Assembly: GCF_001574435.1 (NCBI RefSeq)
Contig: NZ_LOCN01000001.1
Location: 138,774-202,773 of the forward strand
Direction: 5' to 3'
DNA: 64,000 nt
DNA from: Moritella sp. JT01
GTDB lineage: Bacteria; Pseudomonadota; Gammaproteobacteria; Enterobacterales; Moritellaceae
The translations under genes and the position numbers were made by a program. Of this stretch, positions 44,742-54,598 are shown piece by piece; within the stretch, counting starts at the first letter, position 1, and every line of letters begins with the position of its first letter. The notes under the pieces are model-generated. The model did no database searches, was not told the origin of the DNA, and saw only the letters and a list, made by a program, of their open reading frames with translations.

Positions 44742-46049
44742 ATGTCATTTAACATCGCCTTGAGTGGGATTAATGCTGCTCAGAAAGACCTTAATACAAC
44801 GGCAAATAACATTGCTAACGTTAATACCACGGGTTTTAAAGAGTCTCGCGCCGAGTTTGGCGATGTTTATGCAACATCGATTTTCTCAAATGCAAAAACG
44901 TCTGTTGGTAACGGTGTGGCAACTGCCCATGTTGCACAGCAGTTCCAACAAGGTAGCCTGAACTTTACCGAGAACTCACTTGATTTGGCGATTAACGGTA
45001 ATGGTTTCTTCGTTATGTCTGATGGACTTGAGTCTATGGACCGTAATTATACGCGTGCAGGTGCCTTTAAGCTTGATGCAAATAGTTTTGTGACTAATTC
45101 AGCGGGTAATTATCTGCAAGTTTATGATGTTAATGAAGATGGTTCACCAAAAGCGGTGAGTATGGCGTCAACAAAACCGCTACAAATACCTGATACCGCA
45201 GGTGTGCCAGAGTCAACTAGCAATGTTGATATGACGATGAATTTACCGGCGACATCACCAGGATTAGACCCATTGAAATTTGATCCCGCAGACAGTGGTA
45301 CCTATACCTCTTCGACGTCTGTCTCTATTTATGATTCGTTAGGTGAGTCTCATACCTTATCAACTTATTATATAAAAGATGGCTCAGCGGGTGCACCATC
45401 AAACTCTTGGTTAGAACTTAACTACGTGGATGATCAACCTCTTGATATTGTTGGTGGTCAGGCTGTTGCATCCGCTCCAGGAACACCAGTAAAACCGACC
45501 GCCATGCGAATGACGTTTGATTCATCAGGGCTATTGCAACAGCAACTCCCTGCGATCGCAGAGACCGTGCCACTCGGTGCTATTTTAATCAATGGTGCGG
45601 ATACTACTCAGACGATAAAACTTAATATTAATAACCCGACTCAGTTTGCGTCTGCGTTTGAAGTTTCAAAGCTTGAGCAAGATGGGGCGACTGTGGGTCG
45701 ATTAACGGGGATTGATATAGGCCCGGATGGTATGGTTGCGGCGAGTTACAGTAATGGTCGTAATGACAAGTTGGGTATGATTGCGATGGCGAAGTTTGCC
45801 AATGAACAAGGATTGAGCCAGACGGGTGATACGGGCTGGCGTGCATCACAACTTTCGGGTAATGCGATTGCTGGCGAAGCCAACTCAGGTACCTTTGGTA
45901 AAATTAATTCATCAGCACTAGAGCAATCAAATGTAAACTTGACCAGTGAGCTTGTTAACTTAATTACGGCACAACGTAACTACCAAGCCAATTCAAGAAC
46001 GTTAGAAGTTAACTCTAAATTACAAGATACAGTATTACAGATCCGTTAA
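44742..46049 (+). CDS. flgE: Flagellar hook protein FlgE
   Basis: The 435-residue protein has the N-terminal LSGINAAQKDLNTTANNIAN, then VNTTGFKESRAEF, FlgE-type central domains including TSSTSVSIYDSLGESHTLST, and the C-terminal SALEQSNVNLTSELVNLITA, QRNYQANSRTLEVNSKL. It forms the universal joint. A strong terminator follows, so this transcript probably ends here and flgF starts a new one. Confidence 0.96.
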   Translation: MSFNIALSGINAAQKDLNTTANNIANVNTTGFKESRAEFGDVYATSIFSNAKTSVGNGVATAHVAQQFQQGSLNFTENSLDLAINGNGFFVMSDGLESMDRNYTRAGAFKLDANSFVTNSAGNYLQVYDVNEDGSPKAVSMASTKPLQIPDTAGVPESTSNVDMTMNLPATSPGLDPLKFDPADSGTYTSSTSVSIYDSLGESHTLSTYYIKDGSAGAPSNSWLELNYVDDQPLDIVGGQAVASAPGTPVKPTAMRMTFDSSGLLQQQLPAIAETVPLGAILINGADTTQTIKLNINNPTQFASAFEVSKLEQDGATVGRLTGIDIGPDGMVAASYSNGRNDKLGMIAMAKFANEQGLSQTGDTGWRASQLSGNAIAGEANSGTFGKINSSALEQSNVNLTSELVNLITAQRNYQANSRTLEVNSKLQDTVLQIR

Positions 46050-46123
46050 TGTAACGGGCGAGTAAGCCATAGAGCAAGCGGAATTATTCGACATATAATT
46101 TACCAAAGAGATACATTTTTGAT

Positions 46124-46153
46124 AAAAAGCCATCCTATTTAGGGTGGCTTTTT
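46124..46153 (+). terminator. Terminator after flgE
   Basis: AAAAAGCCATCC pairs with GGGTGGCTTTTT (one G-T pair). The right arm ends in a T-run. The flgF sigma-54 promoter starts 6 bp downstream. Confidence 0.85.
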
Positions 46154-46158
46154 CATTT

Positions 46159-46174
46159 TGGCACTTTAATTGCT
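46159..46174 (+). promoter_or_regulatory. Sigma-54 promoter of the flgF group
   Basis: TGGCACTTTAATTGCT matches the -24/-12 consensus fully. It lies 60 bp before flgF, directly after the flgE terminator. Confidence 0.92.
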
Positions 46175-46234
46175 TATTGTTGATATTAGACGGGTAATTA
46201 ACGATTTCAACGAAAAGTGACAGAGGATTGACGA

Positions 46235-46978
46235 ATGGACAATATGCTTTATATCTCGATGTCGGGTGCCAAAGAAAATATGAATGCATTGGCTGTTCGT
46301 GCCAATAATATCGCCAATGTGAATACACATGGTTTTAAGGCTGATTTTGAACAAGCGCGTTCAATGCAAGCTTTTGGTGAAGGCCTACCAACCCGTGTAT
46401 TTGCTATTACCGAAAGTCCGGGGCAGGATTTTACTGCTGGGGGACTACAACAAACGGGTAATGCACTCGATGTGGCGATCCAAGGTGATGGTTGGTTAAG
46501 TGTGCTGGATGATCAGAATAAGGAAAGTTATACCCGTAGCGGCAGTTTGCACATGAGTCCGACTGGCGAGTTATTGACATCGTCAGGTCGTTCTGTACTT
46601 GGTGAAAACGGTCCTATCGTGATCCCTGTACCCGTTGAACAAATAAAAATCCATGCCGATGGCCGTATCGAGGTTCGTCCTCAGGGGGCTCCGGCAAATG
46701 CATTGGAAGAAGTCGACCAATTAAAGCTGGTTAATCCTGATGTTCGAAATTTAGTTAAAGGCTATGATGGTATGTTTCGACAAGCGGATGGTATGCCAGC
46801 CGCCGTCGATTTAAATGTCCAAGTAGCAGGTGGCGCGTTAGAAACCAGTAATGTTAGTGCTGTTGGTGAACTCACCGGAATGATTAATTTGCAACGTCAA
46901 TTTGAAATGCAGATAAAAATGATGAAAACAGCAGAAGAAAATGACAAAGCATCAGATTCGCTATTACGAGTGAATTAA
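46235..46978 (+). CDS. flgF: Flagellar proximal rod protein FlgF
   Basis: The 247-residue protein begins MDNMLYISMSGAKENMNALA, then VRANNIANVNTHGFKADFEQ, and ends ALETSNVSAVGELTGMINLQ, RQFEMQIKMMKTAEENDKAS. The DNML start and length fit FlgF rather than FlgG. It is a proximal rod subunit. First gene of the flgFGHI group after its own sigma-54 promoter; AGAGGA precedes the start. Confidence 0.94.
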   Translation: MDNMLYISMSGAKENMNALAVRANNIANVNTHGFKADFEQARSMQAFGEGLPTRVFAITESPGQDFTAGGLQQTGNALDVAIQGDGWLSVLDDQNKESYTRSGSLHMSPTGELLTSSGRSVLGENGPIVIPVPVEQIKIHADGRIEVRPQGAPANALEEVDQLKLVNPDVRNLVKGYDGMFRQADGMPAAVDLNVQVAGGALETSNVSAVGELTGMINLQRQFEMQIKMMKTAEENDKASDSLLRVN

Positions 46979-47027
46979 TTGTTCATTGATGAGTCCACAC
47001 AAAGTATAAATTAGACGAGGAAATGTT

Positions 47028-47816
47028 ATGAATCCTGCATTATGGATAAGTAAAACCGGTTTAGAAGCACAGCAAATGAATATCTCAACGATTTCAAATA
47101 ACTTAGCCAATGCCAGTACGGTTGGTTTTAAGAAAGAACGCGCTATCTTTGAAGATCTATTGTACCAAGCGATAAATCAGCCGGGTGGTCAATCTTCGCA
47201 AAATACCAAATTACCGTCTGGGTTAATGGTTGGTTCGGGTGCGCGGGTTGTTGCGACCCAAAAAGATCATTCTCAAGGCAATATGCTGACGACTGATAAC
47301 TCGCTGGATTTAATGGTCAGTGGCCGTGGTTTTTTCGAAATTGAAATGCCGGATGGCACTACGTCATATACCCGTAACGGTCAATTCACCTTAAATGATG
47401 AAGGGATTATCGTGACACCAGGCTCGGGTTATCCATTGCAGCCGCAGATCCAAATACCTGCAGATGCACAAACTATTACCGTTTCGGAAGATGGTGAAGT
47501 CTCGGTAAGTTTACCGGGTCAGACAAACAACCAAACCGTTGGCCAGATTAATATTTCAGACTTTGTTAACCCTGGTGGTTTACAGCCAATTGGACAAAAC
47601 ATGTATATTCAAACGGGTGCGAGTGGTGATCCGGTACAAGGTCTTCCAAGTACTGAAGGCCTGGGTAAATTAGTGCAAGGTGCGATTGAAACATCGAATG
47701 TAAACGTGACGGAAGAATTAGTAAACCTGATTGAAAGCCAACGTGTATATGAGATGAATTCGAAAGTAATCTCAGCGGTTGATGAAATGTTAAGTTACAC
47801 CAATCAACAGCTATAA
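47028..47816 (+). CDS. flgG: Flagellar distal rod protein FlgG
   Basis: The 262-residue protein starts MNPALWISKTGLEAQQMNIS, then TISNNLANASTVGFKKERAI with FEDLLYQ, the FlgG-specific motif. It ends GAIETSNVNVTEELVNLIES and QRVYEMNSKVISAVDEML. It builds the distal rod that passes the P- and L-rings. It is 49 bp after flgF. A small palindrome sits between it and flgH. Confidence 0.96.
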   Translation: MNPALWISKTGLEAQQMNISTISNNLANASTVGFKKERAIFEDLLYQAINQPGGQSSQNTKLPSGLMVGSGARVVATQKDHSQGNMLTTDNSLDLMVSGRGFFEIEMPDGTTSYTRNGQFTLNDEGIIVTPGSGYPLQPQIQIPADAQTITVSEDGEVSVSLPGQTNNQTVGQINISDFVNPGGLQPIGQNMYIQTGASGDPVQGLPSTEGLGKLVQGAIETSNVNVTEELVNLIESQRVYEMNSKVISAVDEMLSYTNQQL

Positions 47817-47836
47817 TTTAACGGCTAACCGTTAAA
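47817..47836. other. Small hairpin between flgG and flgH
   Basis: TTTAACGG and CCGTTAAA pair over a 4-base loop immediately after the flgG stop. There is no T-run, so it may act on mRNA processing or stability rather than termination. Confidence 0.35.
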
Positions 47837-47863
47837 CATTAATTAATAACATCGAGAATTATA

Positions 47864-48619
47864 ATGCGTAATTTTATCCTTGCTCTGTTTGTTTTTATCC
47901 AGCTAACGGGTTGTGCATCTTTAATTAAAGTAAAAGAAAATGCAGTCTCTAAAAATGAAGACGCGACCAAAACCGAAGATGCGGAAGAACCTGCTGATGT
48001 GAACGAAACGCCACAGCAAGACTCACCTGATTATGCACCGATTGTACCCGATGATAATCCAGTACAAGCGAAAGTAACGGGATCGTTATTTAATCCACAA
48101 TACAATAATAATATTTTCTCGGATATTAAAGCACGTCGTGTCGGTGACATCATTACTGTCATATTGACAGAGTCAACCAGTGCTAAAAAGAAAGCCAGCT
48201 CAAACCTAGGTAAAGATAACTCGTTTGAATTAGACCCTATTAAGCTTGGTGGTGAAGAGGTGGTTATTGGCGGTTATACAATTGAAGGTAGTTTAAATCA
48301 AAAGAGTTCTTTTTCTGGAAATGGTTCTGCCGATCAGAGTAACAGTTTAGTAGGTAATATCTCTGTTACCGTCGTGCGTGTGTTACCTAATAATAACTTA
48401 GTTATTCGTGGTGAGAAGTGGCTCATGCTGAATAATGGGAGTGAGTATATTCGTCTTACTGGCTTATTACGTCCACAAGATGTAGACGCAGATAATAAAG
48501 TGAATTCATCTTTGATCGCGAACGCGCGTATTCAATATGGCGCAATTGATGATTTGGGGGACGCGCAGGTACAAGGTTGGGCAACTAAATTCCTGAATGG
48601 TAATAAATGGCCTTTCTAA
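47864..48619 (+). CDS. flgH: Flagellar L-ring protein FlgH
   Basis: This 251-residue outer membrane lipoprotein has lipobox LTGCAS (Cys17). The core has SLFNPQYNNNIFSDIKARRV, GDIITVILTESTSAKKKASS, VTVVRVLPNNNLVIRGEKWL and VNSSLIANARIQYGAIDDL, all FlgH hallmarks. An acidic, low-complexity linker (about residues 28-62, KNEDATKTEDAEEPADVNE) follows the lipid anchor and is longer than in E. coli FlgH. It forms the L-ring bushing. Confidence 0.95.
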   Translation: MRNFILALFVFIQLTGCASLIKVKENAVSKNEDATKTEDAEEPADVNETPQQDSPDYAPIVPDDNPVQAKVTGSLFNPQYNNNIFSDIKARRVGDIITVILTESTSAKKKASSNLGKDNSFELDPIKLGGEEVVIGGYTIEGSLNQKSSFSGNGSADQSNSLVGNISVTVVRVLPNNNLVIRGEKWLMLNNGSEYIRLTGLLRPQDVDADNKVNSSLIANARIQYGAIDDLGDAQVQGWATKFLNGNKWPF

Positions 48620-48648
48620 TCTGAGTCAGTGTGTAAATAGCATCTTGG

Positions 48649-48739
48649 TATGACAATTGCTTTTAGCTCTATAACGCCCATTATTTAGCGGTTGTCATAA
48701 TTTTGGCAGTAAGTAGTACAAACCAAAATAATGACAATT
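48649..48739. repeat. Repeated ATGACAA motif between flgH and flgI
   Basis: TATGACAATTGC (48649-48660), its inverted form GCGGTTGTCATAATT (48688-48702) and ATGACAATTC (48731-48740) share ATGACAA(TT). The first two could form a stem of 8 bp. The purpose is unknown. Confidence 0.3.
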
Positions 48740-48760
48740 CTTATAGCACAGGTTATTTAG

Positions 48761-49897
48761 ATGAAATTATCAACTCGGATTAAACGACAACAACATGTTT
48801 TATTTGGCATTAGCATTGCTTTGTTAAGCTTTTTTGTTGTTACGATCAGTACTGCACATGCAGCGCGAATTAAAGATATAAGTTCTGTGCAAGGGGTTCG
48901 TGATAACCAATTAATCGGTTATGGCTTAGTGGTTGGTTTACCGGGCACAGGTGAAAAAAGTAATGCGTTTTCAGCGCAAAGTTTTAAAACCATGCTGAAT
49001 AATTTTGGCATCACCATGCCAGAAGGCGCGAAGGTTAAAATTAAAAATGTCGCGGCCGTTGCGGTAAGTGCGATATTACCCGCATTCACGAAACCAGGTC
49101 AAACGATTGATGTAACGGTTGCAGCTATCGGTGAAGCGAAAAGTCTACGTGGTGGTTTATTATTGCAGACCTTCCTAAAAGGTGCTGATGGACAAGTGTA
49201 TGCGTTAGCGCAAGGTAGCCTTGTTGTCGGTGGCCTTGGCGTTGAAGGGAGAGATGGTTCAAAGGTGATTATTAATACGCCTACCGTCGGCCGTATCAGT
49301 AGCGGTGCTATTGTTGAAAAGGAAGTTGCGAATCCGTTTGGCGATGGTGATTACCTCACATTTAATTTACATCGTGGCGATTTTACGAACGCGAAACGTC
49401 TTGCAGACTCAATTAATAATCTGGTCGGTCCTAATACTGCTTATCCAATGGACGCGACGTCAGTACGGGTACTTGCTCCTCGTGATATTTCCCAACGTGT
49501 TGCTTATTTAGCGACATTAGAAAATCTTGAATTAAAAATGGCGGACGAATCAGCAAAAATTATTGTTAATTCACGTACCGGCACCATTGTTATTGGCCAA
49601 AACGTCAGGCTAAAACCCGCTGCAATCACTCATGGTGGATTAACGGTTACCATTAATGAAACTCAAGAAGTCTCACAACCCAACGCCTTCGCTAATGGTG
49701 AAACTGTGGTTACTAATAAATCGACCATTAATGTGACTCAAGAAGATGCACGTATGTTTAAACTTGATGCGGGGGCGACACTCGATGATTTGATCCGCGC
49801 TGTCAATCAGGTTGGTATCGCGCCGGGTGATTTAATGTCAATTTTAGAAGCGCTTAAAGATGCGGGTGCATTAGATGGGCAGCTAATTATCATTTAA
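48761..49897 (+). CDS. flgI: Flagellar P-ring protein FlgI
   Basis: The 378-residue protein has a signal peptide (about 1-34, ending AHA). The core shows [75 protein letters not shown] and the C-terminal [38 protein letters not shown]. It forms the P-ring in the peptidoglycan layer with help of FlgA. A strong terminator follows. Confidence 0.96.
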   Translation: MKLSTRIKRQQHVLFGISIALLSFFVVTISTAHAARIKDISSVQGVRDNQLIGYGLVVGLPGTGEKSNAFSAQSFKTMLNNFGITMPEGAKVKIKNVAAVAVSAILPAFTKPGQTIDVTVAAIGEAKSLRGGLLLQTFLKGADGQVYALAQGSLVVGGLGVEGRDGSKVIINTPTVGRISSGAIVEKEVANPFGDGDYLTFNLHRGDFTNAKRLADSINNLVGPNTAYPMDATSVRVLAPRDISQRVAYLATLENLELKMADESAKIIVNSRTGTIVIGQNVRLKPAAITHGGLTVTINETQEVSQPNAFANGETVVTNKSTINVTQEDARMFKLDAGATLDDLIRAVNQVGIAPGDLMSILEALKDAGALDGQLIII

Positions 49898-49937
49898 TGA
49901 CGTGAAGCTAATTAAGCACGCTATGATTTATTTTATG

Positions 49938-49973
49938 AGCGCTATAACCAGTGATTGGCTATAGCGCTTTTTT
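49938..49973 (+). terminator. Terminator after flgI
   Basis: AGCGCTATA and TATAGCGCT pair, with CC/GG continuing the stem, and TTTTTT follows. It ends the flgFGHI unit 40 bp past the stop. Confidence 0.88.
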
Positions 49974-50085
49974 GTATCTATTTCATTCTATTATCAGAGT
50001 TGGTTTAAGAATTGCATTGTTATATATAAAGGTTGAAATTAATACATGATTTACTTTAAGTGATTGATTATATTGTTTTTAACAG

Positions 50086-50101
50086 TGGCAGGTAAATGGC
50101 A
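50086..50101 (+). promoter_or_regulatory. Candidate sigma-54 promoter of flgJ
   Basis: TGGCAGGTAAATGGCA keeps the GG and GC at correct spacing but departs from TGGCAC-N5-TTGCA at two positions. It lies between the flgI terminator and flgJ, where a promoter is needed. Confidence 0.5.
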
Positions 50102-50176
50102 GTAGCTTTCAATTATTAATTAATACGAATAACTGACTGATAAATAATAATTATCGAAAATAGTAACGGGCTGGGT

Positions 50177-51160
50177 ATGGATAATTCATTTAAAACAAAT
50201 GTAAGCAGTAACGTCTTAGATACACATAATCTGGATTCTTTGCGTAAGCGAGCGCTGAATAATGATGAAACGGCATTGAAAGAAGTCGCAAAGCAGTTTG
50301 AGTCTTTGTTTACCAACATGCTGATGAAAAGCATGCGTGACGCGAATGCCGCATTTGAAACTGAAAGTCCAATGAATAACAACTACACCCAATTTTATCG
50401 TGATATGCAAGATAAGCAGATGGCCGCGGATATGAGTCAGTCAGGCAGCATGGGGTTAGCGGATGTTATTGTTAGGCAGTTGTCGAATAATGGCGGCAAT
50501 TATATGCCAGCCTCGTCATTGCAAGGGGATACTAACCCACTGCAGAATCTGCAAGCCGCTAAGGCTGTAGACAAAGGGTCGGTAGAAGATAAAGACGCAG
50601 CTGTAGTCCCTACTATTGATAAGGAGGGGAGTTCTATCGCTGATGGGAAACAAGCGAATGCCACATTATCAACGGCAGAAAAGCCTCGCCAGATACAATT
50701 CAACAGCCCTGAAGAGTTCGTTGCTTCATTAACGCCTTTTGCGGACTCAGTAGCAAAACGCTTGAATGTCTCTCCAGATGTATTACTTGCTCAAGCTGCG
50801 TTAGAAACAGGCTGGGGTAAGAAGGTATCGACTGATAATCAAGGCGATAGCTCACACAACTTATTCAATATCAAAGCAGATAAACGTTGGGAAGGTCCGA
50901 CAGCAAGTGTGGATACCTTAGAGTTTACCGACGGTGTAGCTAAACGTGAAAAACATCAATTTAGAAGTTATCAAAATTTTCAGTCTAGCTTTAATGATTT
51001 TGCTGATTTCTTGCAATCAGGCGATCGTTACAGTGAGGCGTTACGCAATTCTGCAGACTCGGCACAGTTCTTGAATGGTTTACAGAACGCGGGTTATGCA
51101 ACAGATCCTAACTATGCAGCGAAAATACAAAACGTCATGAAACATGATGCATTTAAATAG
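50177..51160 (+). CDS. flgJ: Flagellar rod cap and muramidase FlgJ
   Basis: The 327-residue protein has two domains. The N-terminal rod-cap part (about 10-105) has LRKRALNNDETALKEVAKQF, ESLFTNMLMKSMRDAN and FYRDMQDKQMAADMSQSGSM. The C-terminal GH73 glucosaminidase part (about 175-325) has SPDVLLAQAALETGWGKKVS (catalytic Glu in LETGWG), HNLFNIKA and FADFLQSGDRYSEAL. It cuts peptidoglycan so that the rod can pass. The fused form is typical of gammaproteobacteria. It starts 76 bp after the candidate sigma-54 box. Confidence 0.95.
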   Translation: MDNSFKTNVSSNVLDTHNLDSLRKRALNNDETALKEVAKQFESLFTNMLMKSMRDANAAFETESPMNNNYTQFYRDMQDKQMAADMSQSGSMGLADVIVRQLSNNGGNYMPASSLQGDTNPLQNLQAAKAVDKGSVEDKDAAVVPTIDKEGSSIADGKQANATLSTAEKPRQIQFNSPEEFVASLTPFADSVAKRLNVSPDVLLAQAALETGWGKKVSTDNQGDSSHNLFNIKADKRWEGPTASVDTLEFTDGVAKREKHQFRSYQNFQSSFNDFADFLQSGDRYSEALRNSADSAQFLNGLQNAGYATDPNYAAKIQNVMKHDAFK

Positions 51161-51259
51161 CCGTGCTTAGTTGAGTAACTGAATAAGTAATAACTGAATA
51201 TAAAGAAATACAGATAATCTATTTTGGAGTGATGATCTGATGGTTGGAGCAGTAATCTG

Positions 51260-53239
51260 ATGGCAAATTTATTACAAATAGGCACGTCTGGTGTTTTAGG
51301 TCACCAGCAAATGCTTAATACCACAGGTAATAACATTTCGAATGTTAATACGGATGGATATAGTCGCCAGCGCACCCAGCATAACTCACAAACAGATAAC
51401 ATGGGGCTTGCGCGATCCGTCACTGGTCGAGAAGTGAATAAATTTGCACAAGCAGAGTTATTAATTGATACCAGCGCTTCTAGTAATAAAGATAAGTTTC
51501 TTGCTGAAATTACGCGTACCGATCAAGTATTATCTGATGACTCAAATAATATGGCGGCTGGTGTATCGCAACTATTTGAATCTTTTCACACTGCTAACGA
51601 TGATCCAACCTCTATCTCTAATCGCCAGTTGGTTATTTCTGATGCGCAAACATTGGCTGCCAGCTTCCGTAATGTTGGTGAGCAGTTAAATAATCAAGCA
51701 AAAACAGTAAACAGTGAACTTACAGAGAAACCAGCGTTACTGAACTCTTTAATTAAAGAAGTTCAAGGGTTTAATAAGCAGGTGATGATTGCGGAAAATA
51801 CCTCACGAGGTGCTTCTGGCACGTTACTTGATCAGCGTGATGTTACGATCGAAGCGCTCGCAAAAGAACTCGACATATCAACGATTGTGAATGACAACAA
51901 AAGCATTTCAATTAACTTGCTTAACGGGCAACCGTTAGTAATGCAAGACAGTATTAGTCAATTTCAGGCTATTGGTGGAGATCCAGATCCAAGCAATATA
52001 GAACTGGTCTTAAATATCAATAAAAATACGATGCCGCTACAAGATATTGAGCTTGGTGGACGTATTGGCGCATTGATAGAATTCCGCGATAAAACCATTA
52101 ATTCATCGTTACGAGAGATAGGCCAATTAAGCCTTGGTATTGCTGATGCAGTGAACACTCAAAACAAAATGGGCTTAGACTTGAATGGCGAAATGGGTAA
52201 AGAGATATACACAATTCCGTCAACACAAGCAAAACATTATTCAGGTAACTCTAATCCTGCGCATGTGATCACAACTCAACTAATCGCAGGCGAGGGGAGT
52301 TCGTTAACAACCAGCCAATATCAAGTATCGATGACCAGCTCGATGACTTTCGATGTTTATGAAATTAAAAATGGTGAGCGCAGCGCGAATCCGCTGGCGA
52401 TTAATGGTGCTTACCCTGGTCCTATCGAAGTCACTGACCATGGTTTTGAAATCGATTTTTCTGCAGCAACTGGTGGTTTTCAAAGTGGAGATAAATTTTT
52501 AATGAGTCCGACATTGTTTAATCTTAATGATTATGATGTCACCCGCTCGCAACCAGAAGATATTGCTTTAGCCTCGATCTTACGAGCAAAGACAGGGCAG
52601 GCCAATACGACAATGAGCCGAATTTCCGTTACGGAAATATCAGATTCAACCCTCTCTTTTAAACATAACGATTTAAATATAACAGCACCGCAACAGATCT
52701 CAGTGAATAACAGCGGTGACTTTGATATTTATGATGGTAATGGTCGTTATATGGCAACCAGTTCTGGCGCATTGAATGGACAGGATTTATTTGCGAATGC
52801 TATTCCTCCTTTAAACCCAGGTGTGGGTTATGAAATTAAAATGGATGGTAAACCAAATCCAGGCGAAATTTTCACGTTAGCTTACAACCGCGATGCCATT
52901 GCAGATAACAGTAATGGTTTAAAACTAGCGGGCTTAGAAAATGACGCCAAATTACGTAAAAATCATAAAAACAATGGTGAAAACCAGATGACGTTTGCGG
53001 AGGGTATTTCAACCATGATCTCAACGGTTGGTAATAAAACCCGTGCCGCACGCGTTGATTCAGCTGCAAATGAAGCGAAATTAGTGCAAAGCCGTAATTG
53101 GATTGAAAGTGTGTCTGGAGTTAATCTTGATGAAGAGGCTGCAAATATGGTGCGTTATGAACAGGCTTACAATGCATCCGCACAAGTGGTGAGTATTTCT
53201 CAAAAAATATTCGATACCATTCTGAATGCAGCGAGGTAA
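51260..53239 (+). CDS. flgK: Hook-filament junction protein FlgK
   Basis: The 659-residue protein has the N-terminal LQIGTSGVLGHQQMLNTTGN, then NISNVNTDGYSRQRTQ, and the C-terminal SVSGVNLDEEAANMVRYEQA, YNASAQVVSISQKIFDTILN. Both are HAP1 landmarks. Length is within the marine FlgK range (540-660). It joins hook to filament with FlgL. It begins 99 bp after flgJ; the leader carries a near-duplicate ATCTGATGG about 20 bp apart, the second of which holds the start codon. Confidence 0.95.
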   Translation: MANLLQIGTSGVLGHQQMLNTTGNNISNVNTDGYSRQRTQHNSQTDNMGLARSVTGREVNKFAQAELLIDTSASSNKDKFLAEITRTDQVLSDDSNNMAAGVSQLFESFHTANDDPTSISNRQLVISDAQTLAASFRNVGEQLNNQAKTVNSELTEKPALLNSLIKEVQGFNKQVMIAENTSRGASGTLLDQRDVTIEALAKELDISTIVNDNKSISINLLNGQPLVMQDSISQFQAIGGDPDPSNIELVLNINKNTMPLQDIELGGRIGALIEFRDKTINSSLREIGQLSLGIADAVNTQNKMGLDLNGEMGKEIYTIPSTQAKHYSGNSNPAHVITTQLIAGEGSSLTTSQYQVSMTSSMTFDVYEIKNGERSANPLAINGAYPGPIEVTDHGFEIDFSAATGGFQSGDKFLMSPTLFNLNDYDVTRSQPEDIALASILRAKTGQANTTMSRISVTEISDSTLSFKHNDLNITAPQQISVNNSGDFDIYDGNGRYMATSSGALNGQDLFANAIPPLNPGVGYEIKMDGKPNPGEIFTLAYNRDAIADNSNGLKLAGLENDAKLRKNHKNNGENQMTFAEGISTMISTVGNKTRAARVDSAANEAKLVQSRNWIESVSGVNLDEEAANMVRYEQAYNASAQVVSISQKIFDTILNAAR

Positions 53240-53244
53240 TTTAG

Positions 53245-54483
53245 ATGCGATTAACCAATAACCAAATATTTTCTCGCTCGATGCAAGACATGTCGCAAAC
53301 ACAAAAGCGCTTGAATACGGCACATTCGCAAGTCACCTCTCAAGAAAAATTTCGTACTTCGGGTGATGCACCAGCTGAAATAGCGAAATCGAGTTACCTG
53401 AATGATGAAATCAAAAAAAATACCCAATACCAAACCAATGGTTTGATGCTGAAAAGTACATTAGGCTTAGAAGAAACAACACTCAATAACTTACATACTG
53501 CGATGGAACGTGGACGGGTGCTTTCGGTTCGTTCGCTTAATGGTACCGTTGATTCGCAAGACAGATACGCCATTTCGTTAGAAATAGACCAAGTACAGAA
53601 AGAAGTATTCAGTTTAGTAAATAGTAAAAATGCCAGTGGCGATTTTATTTTTTCTGGTACAGCGTCGCATCTACAAGCGTATGTCAAAGATGATCAAACG
53701 GGAGAATATACCTATCGTGGTAATGAACAAGACAATGATATTCAAATCGCGACCAATGTCTATATTAAGGGGAGCGATAATGGCAAGCGAGTGTTTGAAT
53801 CTGCTCCTGCTCGGTTAACCACGAATAGCAGTAATCTTACCGGTAATCTCATTACCGTGACGACTGAAGTCGTAGACCAAGGGGAATATGATAATTTCCA
53901 CGGCAAGAATTATGATCATAGTAACCCAGCAAACAATACCTTTAAGCTTAATATTATAGCGCCGTTACTCCCTGGTAATAGTGATATTTTTGAGATCTTA
54001 GATAGTACTAATAGTGTGCTTCAAAGTGGTAATTTCACGTCAGAAAAGGGGATTCGTTTTAATGGTGTCAACATTACGGCGCAAGGGACTTCACCGGGTA
54101 GTGTCGATATATCTTTAGAACCACCGAATAATGTCAATATTTTGAACACACTCGAGTCATTAAAAACGGCACTAACGGATACTTCATTATCAAATACCGA
54201 ATTTCGAGAGCGGATGGCGGATGCACAAATAGGTATTGAAAATGCTAAATATTCAGTGATGTCTACTATGTCTACGGTTGGTGGCCGTAATAACACGATT
54301 ACACGTGTTACTGAGTCCAATGAATCGTTTAAGGTCATTAATCAGGAAGCGATGGCAATTCTTACCGAGGCAGATCTTGCCGCGGCAATGACGGACTTAA
54401 CGAAAGAGCAAAACATTCTTGAGATGAGCTATAAGTCATTTAACAAAATCAATAACTTAAGTTTATTTAATTCGGTGTCATAG
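53245..54483 (+). CDS. flgL: Hook-filament junction protein FlgL
   Basis: The 412-residue protein has the FlgL N-terminus (MRLTNNQIFSRSMQDMSQTQ, then KRLNTAHSQVTSQEKFRTSG) and flagellin-like central and C-terminal helices (IENAKYSVMSTMSTVGGRNN, ITRVTESNESFKVINQEAMA, LTEADLAAAMTDLTKEQNIL). It lies 5 bp after flgK, so the two are co-translated. The sigma-54 promoter of flagellin 1 begins three bases after its stop codon region. Confidence 0.94.
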   Translation: MRLTNNQIFSRSMQDMSQTQKRLNTAHSQVTSQEKFRTSGDAPAEIAKSSYLNDEIKKNTQYQTNGLMLKSTLGLEETTLNNLHTAMERGRVLSVRSLNGTVDSQDRYAISLEIDQVQKEVFSLVNSKNASGDFIFSGTASHLQAYVKDDQTGEYTYRGNEQDNDIQIATNVYIKGSDNGKRVFESAPARLTTNSSNLTGNLITVTTEVVDQGEYDNFHGKNYDHSNPANNTFKLNIIAPLLPGNSDIFEILDSTNSVLQSGNFTSEKGIRFNGVNITAQGTSPGSVDISLEPPNNVNILNTLESLKTALTDTSLSNTEFRERMADAQIGIENAKYSVMSTMSTVGGRNNTITRVTESNESFKVINQEAMAILTEADLAAAMTDLTKEQNILEMSYKSFNKINNLSLFNSVS

Positions 54484-54485
54484 CT

Positions 54486-54501
54486 TGGCACACAACTTGC
54501 T
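54486..54501 (+). promoter_or_regulatory. Sigma-54 promoter of flagellin gene 1
   Basis: TGGCACACAACTTGCT matches TGGCAC-N5-TTGCW fully. It lies 97 bp before the flagellin 1 start. Confidence 0.93.
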
Positions 54502-54598
54502 TTTTAGATGTATAAATAATTTATAAATGGATACTTAAGCACGACTTACATACAAATTATGTCACTGCTTAATCACGTTACACACAGAGGGAAAACGA

